DNA of 64,000 nucleotides from Armigeres subalbatus (lineage: Eukaryota; Arthropoda; Insecta; Diptera; Culicidae), in the NCBI RefSeq assembly GCF_024139115.2, contig NW_026943277.1, positions 310,001 through 374,000 of the forward strand, in the 5' to 3' direction. This document shows positions 21,110 through 31,829 of this stretch, piece after piece; within the stretch, counting starts at the first letter, position 1, and each line of letters begins with the position of its first letter. A program made the position numbers and the translations under genes. The notes beneath the pieces are model-generated. The model did not search any database and had not been told where the DNA came from. It saw only the letters and a list, made by a program, of their open reading frames with translations.

Positions 21110-24100
21110 AACTTTCTGCCTTATATCGAACTTAAAACAGAATTTGGTAATCTTAAACGCCTCATTGACACGGGAGCCAACAAAATTATATTGATCCATC
21201 ATTAGTAGGTACATCATGGATAAAATGTCAAACCCATCGGTAGTAAAGAGCATCAACGGACATCATAAGATAGACAAATACATAAAATTCTCTCCTTTCA
21301 AAGGAGACTTCCACTAACTTTTCACCTCCACAAATTTCACTCCTTTTTGACGGACTTATAGGGTATGAATCTTTGGCCGATTTAAAAGCTAATATTATCA
21401 CCCACTCCAACAAACTACAGTTTCCAAATTGCACTATACCCTTGAAAAAGAAATATCCTGATTCATACACAGTTTGCGTTAATTCCAACGAACAAATAGG
21501 TATTACATTGTCCACTGATGTTACAAACGGGATTTTTTCATTGACAACGAACTACCTCTGACTGATGAGATAGTTGTACTCCCGGGAATTTACCACGCGA
21601 AAAATAACAAAACGACAGTGATAATAGAGAACAAAACGGAGGACATTGCCAAAATAAATCCAAACAGGCTTGTGTTTGGAGAATTGAATAATTTTGATAC
21701 AAAACCCATTGGGACTAAGTTAGTCAGGAAAAAGACAGAGATACAGTTATCTAATCAACTACGATTAGACCATCTCAATACTGAAGAGCGTGAAAAACTT
21801 CTAAAGATTATTCGTAATTTCGAAGATATTTTTCACAAAGAAGATAAAACTCTTACGTTCACTAATGGCATTAAACACTCTATCAAAACCAAAGATGACG
21901 TACCCGTACATTCTAAATCATACCGGTATCCTTTCTGTCACAAAGAAGAGGTACAACGGCAGATCATGAAAATGCTTGAGCAAGGTATTATCAGACATTC
22001 AAATAGTCCTTGGTCCAGCCCAGTGTGGGTAGTTCCAAAAAAGATGGATGCCTCTGGTCAAAAGAAATGGCGTTTAGTAATCGATTATCGAAAACTGAAC
22101 GAGAAAACTGTTGAAGACAGATACCCTATTCCTAATATCAACGATATATTAGATAAGCTAGGAAATGTCTCTACTTCACCACCCTCGACTTAGCCTCTGG
22201 ATTCCATCAAATTGAAGTCCAAAAGAGGACATTGCAAAGACAGCATTCAGTGTCGAACATGGGCATTATGAATTTTTACGTATGCCCTTTGGATTGCGAA
22301 ACGCTCCATCCACCTTTCAGAGGGTAATGGACAATATACTTAGAGAATACATTGGCAAAATATGTCTAGTTTACATGGACGACATAATTGTGTATTCTAC
22401 TAGTCTCCAAGAACACTTGGAAAACTTAACAAAGATCTTCACTTGTTTGCAAAAGTATAACATGAAGATTCAATTAGATAAAAGCGAATTCCTACGCAAA
22501 GAAGTCGCTTTTCTTGGACATGTCGTAACACCAGAGGGTGTTAAACCAAATCCAAGCAAGATTAGTGCAATCAAAACATGGCCCATACCCAAGACCGATA
22601 AGGAACTTCGCGGGTTCTTAGGTATTCTAGGTTACTACCGCAAATTTATTCAAGATTTTGCTAAAATTGCAAAACCACTCACCAACTGCCTACGAAAAGG
22701 TGAAAAATTAAGCACACTGCTGAGTTTGTTAGTGCATTCGAGAGATGCAAAAACATTTTGACTAGTAGTAGTATCTTGCAATACCCAGATTTCAACAAAA
22801 ATTTCATACTAACAACCGATGCTTCTAACCACGCAATTGGTGCAGTAATCTCCCAAGGTACTATTGGAAATGACAAGCCAATAGCGTTCGCATCACGAAC
22901 CCTAACAAAGTCAGAAGAAAACTATTCCACCATCGAAAAAGAGTTATTGGCTATTCGATGGGGATGCAAAATACTTTAGGCCATACCTTTTTGGTAGAAA
23001 ATTTGTGTTATACACAGACCATCAACCTTTAACGTATGGACTAAACCTCAAAACTCCAAATAGTAAACTTATCAAATGGAGACTCGAACTTGAGGAATAT
23101 GATTATGAAATTAAGTATAGACCAGGCAAACAGAATATTGTCGCAGATGGTTTATCTCGAATTCCGCATGAAGTAAACTTAAACGAAGAAGACGAGTCAG
23201 ATGACGAAACCGTTCATTCGGCAGATACAGATGATAGCGAATTCGTTCCAATGACTATACGCCCTCTCAATGTACATTCTAATCAAATAATACTCCGTAT
23301 TAGTGACCATGATGAAAATAAGGTAGAAGAAATCTTTCCACGCATTTTTAGGCGAACAATTTCGAGAATCACGTTTGGCGTACCTACTCTAATCAACATC
23401 TTCAAAGAATACATGAACCCCAAACAGGTGAACTGCATTATGTGTCCAGAGTCAGTCATTCCTACCATTCAAGTCGTGTACAAAAACTATTTCAGCAGGA
23501 ATAAAATTCTTAAAGTCAGGATTTCTCAAATTTTACTGGAAGACGTACAAACTTTGGAAGAGCAAAACGAGTTGGTTAGAAAAACTCACGAACTTTCACA
23601 TAGAGGAATTTGGGAAAATTTTAAGGAACTGGCTGGAAAATATTACTTTCCTAAAATGAAGCAAAATATTAGAAAATTCATTTTACTTTGTGAAACGTGC
23701 AACAAAAATAAATATGAGCGTAAACCATACAAGATTAAACATGGGGAATCGCCCATTCCAAAAGCACCTTTAGAAATCATTCATCTAGACATACTCATAT
23801 CCCAACCAAACATGTTTCTATCAATAGTAGACAAATTCTCCAGATTTGCAGTCATATTGCCATTAGCTAGTAGGAATATCCAGGACATCAGGAAAACGCT
23901 TTTAAAATATTTCAGCACCCACGGTAAGCCACAGCTAATCATCTCAGACAACGAACCAGCAATGAAATCCATTGAGGTTCGGGGACTGTTAGAAGATTTA
24001 CGGATTCAAATTTATTTCACACCAGTAAATCGTAGCGAGACTAACGGTATAGTCGAAAGATTTCATAGTACTCTCGCTGAGATTTACAGGTGCATCAAGG

Positions 24101-24519
24101 ATAAGTATAATGACTTAAGTAGCAAAGAAGTTTACATGATTGCTTGCACTCTGTATAACGGAACAATCCACACGGCAACAAAATTAAAACCCAGAGAGAT
24201 TTTCTTTGGTATAAAAGATGGTGAAGAACGCCCACTTGATATGGATCAAATTTTGGCAAATAGAAACAAGGTATACGATGACGTTGTCATGCAATTGGAA
24301 CGAACCCAGAAAAAGGATCTAGATCAACACAATCAAAATAGAGAAGAGGAACCTGAATTGCAGGAGAACGAGAAAGTGTTCCACAAAGTGCAAGGAATCA
24401 AATGTAAAACCAAGAAAAAATTTGACGCGGTTCAAGTTATCCAGAATAGAAATAAAACATTCATAGATAACTCGAATCGCAAATTACATAAAAATAATTT
24501 AAAAAGACTTCGTAAGTAA
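21110..24519 (+). pseudogene. pol: Errantivirus pol: protease, RT, RNase H, integrase (frame-disrupted)
   Basis: Replication polyprotein. Domains in order: aspartic protease with LIDTGANK at about 21158; reverse transcriptase from about 21750 to 22700, with [24 protein letters not shown] and the catalytic YMDD at about 22372; RNase H from about 22800 with TTDASNHAIGAV and YTDHQPL; then integrase from about 23560 with the HHCC zinc finger (HELSHRG ... CETC) and the DDE residues in HLDILIS, SDNEPAM and NGIVERFH. The end is a basic tail stopping at 24519. The longest intact piece, 23005-24519, carries RNase H end plus the whole integrase. Frame changes occur near 21180, 22180-22230, 22730-22760 and 22975. 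Catalytic residues I can see are all present. Confidence 0.88.
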
Positions 24520-24527
24520 CGCTTACT

Positions 24528-24541
24528 ATTTCTATTTTTAG
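24528..24541 (+). promoter_or_regulatory. Candidate splice acceptor before env
   Basis: A pyrimidine-rich tract ATTTCTATTTTTAG ends eight bases before the env ATG at 24549. Together with the leader donor at 19627 it would remove gag and pol from the env mRNA. Confidence 0.55.
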
Positions 24542-24548
24542 GAAAACC

Positions 24549-26092
24549 ATGCTGATCTTAACCATCCTAATTCCACTGTCCATTATGAAGACCACGCAGA
24601 CGCAGACTATACAAATACAGGACCTTTCGAACAACCCAGGACTACTGACGATAAAAACAGGACAAAGCCTCATCATTAATGAAGTTACGACAGACTATAC
24701 CACGAAGTCGACCTTACCCAATACGGTAATGTATTGGTACAAGTTGAAAGAATTATTTCAGGCCTAAGAACTTTTCAGTCCTTTCACGATATAACAGAAT
24801 TACTGACGAGAAAATTTCAAGATGTTTCAAAATTGTACTATAACCTTTTACCACATAGAAGAGCTAGAAGAGGTGCATTTAATTTGTTAGGATCAGGTAT
24901 CAAATTGATTACAGGGAATCTTGATGAAAACGACCTTATAGAAATAAATCATGATATTCAAAACTTGAAATCAAAAGCCAATCATTAATTGAACAGAATA
25001 ACGTACAAGTAGCCATCAATGAAAGGATTGAAAAGCAACTAAACGAGATGACAGAAAGCTTCAACAAACATCAAAATGCAATTGTAAAAAGAACTTGTAA
25101 AAGCTAAAAATAATAGATTAGAGAACCACAATGTAACCCTTCTCATGCAAACATTCAAAATTTCATATCATTTAGATCAAATTGAGGACTTCTTAGAATC
25201 AGTATTTGAAACTATTCAACTTGCTAAACTGAAAATTATTCCCAGAAACTTTCTAGATAAGAGCGAGCTTAAACTTATCAAGGACAAATTAGAAGAACAA
25301 CACGTAGAGTTCATTAATACAGATCAGGTTTACGAGCTTTTAGATATCATATCAGTCTTCAAAGACAAAACATTATATTTCATCATACTCATACCCCAAC
25401 TAGAACCTTCCAGCTTCAACCAACTACTCTTAGAGCCAGTACCTATCAACGGTAGAACGATGAAGATACCTACAACATCAGCACTATTCGGAATAAACTC
25501 AACGTTTTTCATCAAAAGGGATTGTCGAGCAATCGAAACAAACACTTTATGCAACCGGAACGACCTCATGGATGTTTCCACAGATAACTGCTTTTCAAAA
25601 ATTCTAAGAGGATACCCAGGTAAATGCCCTTTCACCGAACACTCCAATACAACAGTAGTCAAAAGACTCACCGAAAACCACATCATCATCAAGAACACAT
25701 CATCTATTGAAATGGGTACAAACTGCAATTTATCCAACAGAACTCTGAAGGGAACAATACTGATATATTTTTCAAACTGTACAATAACACTGAATAACAA
25801 GACTTACAGTAACTTGGAACTGTACAGCAAACCTCATCAACACATCATCCCACTCGACGGAGTTCAGATAGAACACAAAATCGAACACGATATTTCCATG
25901 CACAAGCTACATGAGTTGCATATCCATAATCGTCAGAAACTTTCTGACTTAGAAAACGAGAATATCAAATCCACCTACACCAGTGTAGGCCTTTCAACTT
26001 TAGTATCCTTTCAGTGCTCCTTGTTACCTCATACATCATTATCAGGAGACGTTCAACAACCATTCCAATAATCGTATCGGGACGATACGATC
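24549..26092 (+). pseudogene. env: Errantivirus env (frame-disrupted)
   Basis: Envelope glycoprotein, related in this group to baculovirus F proteins. The start at 24549 gives a hydrophobic signal-like segment (LILTILIPLSI). A basic cleavage site RRARRGAFNLLGS lies at about 24858-24896, followed by a fusion-peptide-like segment, as expected for errantivirus envelopes. The distal part (25145-26071) has several NXT/S sites and paired cysteines. Breaks: a frame change near 24720-24760, stops at about 24986-25145, and a probable frame change inside the predicted transmembrane segment near 26000-26020, after which the other frame gives a hydrophobic stretch plus a basic tail. Functional status uncertain because the LTRs say the copy is young. 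Confidence 0.8.
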
Positions 26093-26103
26093 TTAAAGGG
26101 AGC
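26093..26103 (+). other. Polypurine tract
   Basis: TAAAGGGAGC immediately precedes the 3' LTR, the expected primer site for plus-strand synthesis. Confidence 0.75.
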
Positions 26104-26474
26104 AGTTACCAACCAACCCACCACGTCACATCAAGTTGGCAACGATAAAACACCAAACATCCTACAAACACTATTTGGCCCGAATCATCAAAAGCATCAA
26201 CCCCAACAACCACGTGAGCGACCGGCAAACGCATAACAGCCTACAGCACATTTACCTTTTGACGATAAACTGCGGCATCAACAAAATAACATCCGGACAA
26301 CGACGACAACAGTGATCGACCCTTGGACAGGCTTCGGAAAGTGTAGGTCAGCTAGTTTCAATTGCATAGGTTAGCTCTAAGTAGAATTGAATATAATTAT
26401 CATTCTTGGTTTAACAGTGATTTAGAGTAGACGTTCTTTTTTTAAAAACTCATGTTCGAATCCCCGTGATTTAA

Positions 26475-26476
<2 letters not shown>
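26104..26476 (+). repeat. Errantivirus 3' LTR (373 bp)
   Basis: Almost identical to the 5' LTR. It is followed directly by TATATA, the continuation of the TA tract that flanks the 5' LTR. Confidence 0.93.
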
Positions 26477-26508
<32 letters not shown>

Positions 26509-26523
26509 ACAAAATCGCATTCG

Positions 26524-26561
<38 letters not shown>

Positions 26562-26576
26562 ACAAAATCGCATTCG

Positions 26577-26666
<90 letters not shown>

Positions 26667-26676
26667 AAATCGCATT

Positions 26677-26749
<73 letters not shown>

Positions 26750-26808
26750 CAAAATCGCATTCACAATATATATATATATATATATATATGACAAAAACTC
26801 ATACACTA

Positions 26809-26855
<47 letters not shown>

Positions 26856-26870
26856 ACAAAATCGCATTCG

Positions 26871-26905
<35 letters not shown>

Positions 26906-26918
26906 CAAAATCGCATTC

Positions 26919-26973
<55 letters not shown>

Positions 26974-26989
26974 CACAAAATCGCATTCG

Positions 26990-27023
<34 letters not shown>

Positions 27024-27038
27024 ACAAAATCGCATTCG

Positions 27039-27080
<42 letters not shown>

Positions 27081-27095
27081 ACAAAATCGCATTCG

Positions 27096-27147
<52 letters not shown>
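26477..27147. repeat. Compound satellite: (TA)n alternating with a GCGACAAAATCGCATTCGC block
   Basis: Ten blocks of about 15-22 bp, full form GCGACAAAATCGCATTCGCT, occur near 26506, 26558, 26665, 26748, 26788, 26852, 26904, 26972, 27021 and 27078. They are separated by TA tracts of about 20-90 bp. The block is the reverse complement of the interior of the MITE at 16166-16345 (GCGAATGCGATTTTGTCGC). ORFs reported here encode only IYIYIY and are meaningless. Confidence 0.88.
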
Positions 27148-28328
27148 AGACCTCTTCATGTTTTCAAAAGGTATCAAAAATTTAACCGGTCAGCCCAGAA
27201 TCACAATTCTGATGCTAAAATAAGCCTCCTGCCAAATTTTCAGCTTATTCGGATAAAATTTCGAGGTGGCTCAAGTCGATTTTGTGATTTTGGGCTATTT
27301 TCAATTTTGAAAAAAATGTATCAAGAGATATAAACGTCGGAAATCATCGCAACAACCTCTAAATGGAAGCTTTTGGTGTGCTCTACAAGTCTTGTGAACA
27401 TTGCGATTCGTTCCGTTCACGTTTTGACCATGTTAAAGTGATTTTCAAGCTTTTAAGTGCATAAAAACACTGTTTCCCCTAAAAGTCGTTGTTCTACCAA
27501 ATTCTTGAATTTATTACAAATCATGGCTAATTTATTATGTTATTGTTCCTCTGTTTTCCCTGGACATTTGAGTAATATAATTGCCAATTTGCGACTTACC
27601 GTTAAATTCTTAAAAATCAGAAGCCGAACCTTTGTCATAAATTTGCACGTTAGGATTTCTTCAAACAAATTATTCGAACAAAACATAAATCAAATCATAT
27701 GATATTTGATGCCTACAACAAACGACTTCCAAATTTGATTCATTGCATCATATGTCTGTATGTTTTTACCATTGAGTGCATCCTAGTAACAAGTGAAATA
27801 AAAGCTTCTTTGTTCGAACAACTTGTTTGAAGAAATCCTAACGTGCAAATTTATGACAAGGGTTCGGATTCTGATTTTTAAGAATTTAACGGTAAGTCGC
27901 AAATTGGCAATTATATTACTCAAATGTCCAGGGAAAAAAGATGAATAATAACATAATAAATTAGCAATGATTTGTATTAAATTCAAGAATTTTGTAGAAC
28001 AACGAATTTTAGGGGAAACAGTCTTTTTATGCACTTAAAAGCTTGAAAATCACTTTAACATAGTCAAAACGTAAACGGAACGAATCGCAATGTTCACAAG
28101 ACTTGTAGAGCACACCCAAAGCTTCCGTTAGGAGGTTGTTGCGATGATTTCCGACGTTTATATCTATTGATACATTTTTTTCAAAATTGAAAATAGCCCA
28201 AAATCACAAAATTGACTTGAGCCACCTCGAAATTTTATCCGAATAAGCTGAAAATTTGACAGAAGCCTTATTTTAGCACCAGAATTGTGGTTGAATTTTC
28301 GATACTTTTTGAAAACATGAAGAGGTCT
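27148..28328. mobile_element. 1.18-kb foldback element
   Basis: The left end AGACCTCTTCATGTTTTCAA is repeated inverted at the right end (TTGAAAACATGAAGAGGTCT). The arms pair almost along their whole length (about 27148-27690 and 27800-28328), with a loop of roughly 110 bp. TA repeats flank both sides. No coding capacity: the 81- and 83-aa ORFs are the two arms read on opposite strands. Probably a non-autonomous element with TA preference. Confidence 0.8.
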
Positions 28329-28699
28329 AATATATATATATAGCTAGCTATATGTACCCGGCTTTGCTCGGATTTGAAAGGTAAATTATGCAATTCAAAT
28401 GTCCATTGTTGTAGCACGATACCCACAGAGGTAAATCTAAAGCGCTTCGAATTGTATCCATGTATCGATCTATTTTTATATATTTCTATAGCCATTCTAC
28501 CTTTTCAATAAACATCTTTTAAAAATAAAGAATATGTTTACCAAATCTGGCTGGAATTGTTCCTGGGGGTTGGAGGTTACACTGAATTGCTCGTTTTCTG
28601 AAGACATTGGTGTGGGTTTAGTGAGCCGGCATTCTGTCAACCCCAATTCCCTGAGTGATAATTGCAGGTGTCTGTTTGCATATTTCCCTTCATCGCTCT

Positions 28700-28835
28700 A
28701 TAAAAAAATACACACACAACCACAACCACATCCACGTCGACATCCACATCCCCATCCCCATCCACATCCCCATCCAAATCCCCATCCCCATCCCCATCCC
28801 CATCCCCATCCACATCCCCATCCTCATCCAAATCC
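28700..28835 (+). repeat. CCCATC/CCACATCC hexamer-like minisatellite
   Basis: Tandem CATCCC, CATCCA and CCACATCC units. The HPHPHP and DGDGDG ORFs covering it are translation of the repeat. Confidence 0.85.
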
Positions 28836-30086
28836 AAGCCAGTTCCAATTCAAATCCAATCTAAATCCAATCCAAATCCAATCCAAATCCAATCCAGTCA
28901 AACCCAATCCAGTCAAATCCAAACCAGTCAAGTCAAATCCAATCCAGTCAAATCCAATCCAAATCTAATCCAGTCAAATCCAATCCAAATCCAATCCAGT
29001 CAAATCCAATCCAAAACCAATTCAGTAAAATCCAATCCAAATCCAATTCAGTCAAATCCAATCCAGTCAAATCCAAATCCAATCCCAATCCAATTAAAAT
29101 ACGTTCAAATCAAATCAAATCCAATCCAGTCAAATGCAATCCAAATCCAATCCAAATTCAGTCCAGTCAAATCCAAACCCAATCCCGATCCAATTCAAGT
29201 CCATTCCAAATCCTTTCCAAATCCATTCCATCTATTCTAAATCTATTCCAAATATATTCCAAATCAATTCCAAATCCATTCCAAATCCAATTCATATAAA
29301 ATCCATATCCAATCCAAATCCAATCCAAATACAATTCAAATCCAAATCCAATCCAATCCAGTCAAATCCAATCCAATTCAAATCCATTCCATTCCAAATC
29401 TATTCTAAATCCATTCCAAATCTATTCCAAATCCTTTCCAAATCCAAATCCAATCCAAATTCAAACCAAATCCAATCCAGTCAAATCTAATCCATTCCAA
29501 GTCCATTCCAAATTCATTCCAAATCCATTCCAGATCCATTCCAATTCTATTCTAAATCCATTCTAAATATATTCCAAATCCATTCCAAATCCAATCCAAA
29601 TCCAAACCAAATCCAATTCAGTCAAATCTAATTGAAATTCAATCCCGATCCCATTCCAAATCTATTCCAAATCCATTCCAAATCCATTCCAAATCCATTT
29701 CAAATCCGTTCCTTTCAGTCTTAGTTTACTTATACTTTCGCGTATTATAGGGTAAAGTGCCCAATAGTGGACCCCCAACCATTAGTGGACCCTCCAGCCA
29801 TTTTTGCATTATTACAGCACAATGTGAACATTTTGCTATGAAATCTATTCCAAATCCTTTCCAAATCCAAATCCAATCCAAAATCCAATCCAAATTCAAA
29901 CCAAATCCAATCCAGTCAAATCTAATCCAAATCCAATCCCGATCCAATTCAAATTCATTCATTCAAAATCATTCCAAGTCCATTCCAAATCCAATCCAAA
30001 TCCAATCCAGTCAAATTCAATCCCGATCCCATTCCGAATCCATTCCAAATCCATTCCAAATCTATTCCAAATCCATTCCAAATCCA
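28836..30086 (+). repeat. AATCC-rich satellite
   Basis: Runs of AATCCAATCCAAATCC and variants with CAGTCAAATCC, changing toward ATTCCAAATCC after 29190. The pattern is interrupted at 29706-29844 by a unique-looking segment that is repeated at 30087-30213. Confidence 0.85.
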
Positions 30087-30213
30087 TTTCAAATCCGTTC
30101 CTTTCAGTCTTAGTTTACTTATAATTTCGCGTATTATAGGGTAAAGTGCCCAATAGTGTACCCCCAACCATTTTTGCATTATTACAGCACAATGTGAACA
30201 TTTTGCTATGAAA
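29706..30213 (+). repeat. Duplicated segment within the AATCC satellite
   Basis: The block GTTCCTTTCAGTCTTAGTTT ... GGTAAAGTGCCCAATAGTG ... TTTTGCTATGAAAT occurs at 29706-29844 and again at 30087-30213, where a short stretch with a second GTGGACCCTCC is missing. The spacing of about 380 bp and the satellite between them suggest unequal crossing over. Confidence 0.7.
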
Positions 30214-31015
30214 TTCCATCGGGAGAAACTACCTTATAGTCCTATGATTTGATTACATGCATTAGAAATGCTATGGAAAGTAAAATTTTATGATATTTTG
30301 ATGATTCTATAAAAAATAAACACGAGAGTGTCCACTATTGGAATATTTTGGGGGGTCCATAATAAAGAAGCAGTTATATTATACCGAAATGAGAGCCGTG
30401 AAAACTAATACACCCGGTTCTTTTTTTTTACACGGGTGGGTTTTAGTTGATTACGACCTTTAGCGTTGATGAAACTATGAGTTAATCCCATGGAAAAATT
30501 CACGAAAAATCAAAGAAAATTCAGGTGATATTTGAAAAGCTGTGAAAAATCAGGTTAACCGGGAAATTAAAAAATACCAACCGTGTAAAAAAATTGGGTG
30601 TACTGCTAGCCAATAACTCCAAACTAATCTTTCGCATAATAAATTCAAACTTCCGAATAGCTTTGTGAAAATCCAGCCCCTTATTAATTTTGCAAATTCC
30701 AAGATATCTGATCCTACTGGTAATTCCGCAACGGCTACTAAGTCAGCACATTCTAAGATAAATTTCCAGATAATATATTTGGTTTTCCGAACAGTTTCGA
30801 ACAATACATCATAGAATATATCTCCATTTCTCTCAGATTTCTTAAATCATATAGCTCAATTGGTAGTCCCATGTACATGTACAGTATCGCCGCCAAGTGG
30901 CTACATGAAATCTAAATTTGTTTTCACCAAAATCAATGCTCCCAGGACTTTAAGATTCTCTAGTTCGTAAATCATTTTCATTTTGGTCTTCCATACGCAC
31001 CTTGTAGTTTCACAA
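30214..31015. other. No gene seen
   Basis: AT-rich. Near 30325-30365 the sequence GTGTCCACTATTGGAA ... GGGGGGTCCATAATA is an inverted partner of the GGTAAAGTGCCCAATAGTGG block at 29750, hinting that these are ends of one small element. Other ORFs are not recognisable. Confidence 0.35.
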
Positions 31016-31019
31016 ACTG

Positions 31020-31505
31020 ATATACATTTTTCGGCCACTTCTCAGACACGTTTTATAGTTTTCTAAACCACAAACCATTTTCCACCGCTCCTCAGACGCG
31101 CATTGTGATTTTGGTTCTTCAAACCACATACCATTTTTTCCAGCGGTCTTTTAGACGCGCCACCACAATCTATTTTGGTGGATTTTCGGACGGTCTCCGA
31201 GACGCGTCTTGTGATTTTGCAAACCACAAACCAGTTTCCAAAGGTCTTCGTTGACACGTCTTGCAATTTTGCGAATCACAAACCAATATCCGACGGTCTT
31301 CAGACGTGCCTTGTGATTTTGCAAACCACAAATCATTTTTCGACGGTCTTCGAGACGCGTCTTGTGATTTTGCGAACCAAAAACCATCATCTAACCGTCT
31401 TCGAGTCGCGTCTCGTTATTTTGTGAACCACAAACCAATATCCGACGGTCTTCGAGAAGCGTCTAGTGATTTTCCAAACCACAAACCATTTTCAACGGTC
31501 TTCGC
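31020..31505 (+). repeat. Minisatellite, about 51-bp unit, 9-10 copies
   Basis: Each unit has GACGGTCTTCGAGACGCGTC, then TTGTGATTTTGC, then AACCACAAACCATTTT. Units begin near 31034, 31085, 31186, 31237, 31287, 31338, 31393 and 31444. Short ORFs on both strands follow the period and are not genes. Confidence 0.8.
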
Positions 31506-31720
31506 AATTTACCCACTTGAATTCAACACACCTGATGAAATCAGCGACAGGATTAAAAAGTAGACTGGATGGATCGCCAAAATGTGTGGCCCTAAATGGC
31601 CGGAAGGAAATTATGACAGCGACTCTCCGTGGATGTGTGTGCACGCCGTGGAGATTTGACCAGAAGAGCCAGCATCATGGCTTGCTGCTCGCCGATTGCC
31701 TCAAATCTATAAAAAAAATT

Positions 31721-31825
31721 CACTTGTCATAAGACGAGTTTGTACAATCCCATTTGATTCCACCACTTAATTCGACCTCAACAGTAAGGTCGTCTTCAAT
31801 GTCTCGTACTTGACTCAACTCGTCG
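31721..31825 (+). repeat. Partial copy of the CACTTGTCATAAG foldback family
   Basis: CACTTGTCATAAGACGAGTT through GTCTCGTACTTGACTC matches the left arm of 45629-46867. Only one arm is present; it abuts the gag/protease relic on the right. Confidence 0.75.
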
Positions 31826-31829
31826 AGTT

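Larger units (their letters stand above)
19010..26476 (+). mobile_element. Errantivirus-like Ty3/gypsy endogenous retrovirus (17.6/297-type), 7.47 kb
   Basis: Complete structural set: 5' LTR, tRNA-Ser primer site, gag, pol (protease, RT, RNase H, integrase), env with a basic cleavage site, polypurine tract and 3' LTR. The order and the env gene are typical of insect errantiviruses. The LTRs begin AGTTA and end TAACT. The flanks show TATA on both sides, consistent with the TA-rich 4-bp targets this group prefers. The two LTRs differ only by a few 1-nt changes around A or T runs, so the insertion is young. Even so, gag, pol and env are split by several stops and frame changes. Confidence 0.92.

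Noticed and set aside
26471..27177. ORFs of 78-171 aa rich in IYIYIY
   Set aside because: Translation of TA microsatellite only.
27457..28034. Two similar 81-83 aa ORFs on opposite strands
   Set aside because: They are the two arms of one palindrome, not a gene pair.
28534..28968. 144-aa ORF with HPHPHP and the opposite DGDGDG ORF
   Set aside because: Translation of the hexamer-like minisatellite.
29134..30113. Two 118-aa Ser/Pro/Asn-rich ORFs
   Set aside because: Translation of the AATCC satellite; composition follows the repeat exactly.
31063..31563. Overlapping 67-100 aa ORFs on both strands
   Set aside because: They track the 51-bp period, which is a multiple of three, and so stay open by repeat structure alone.
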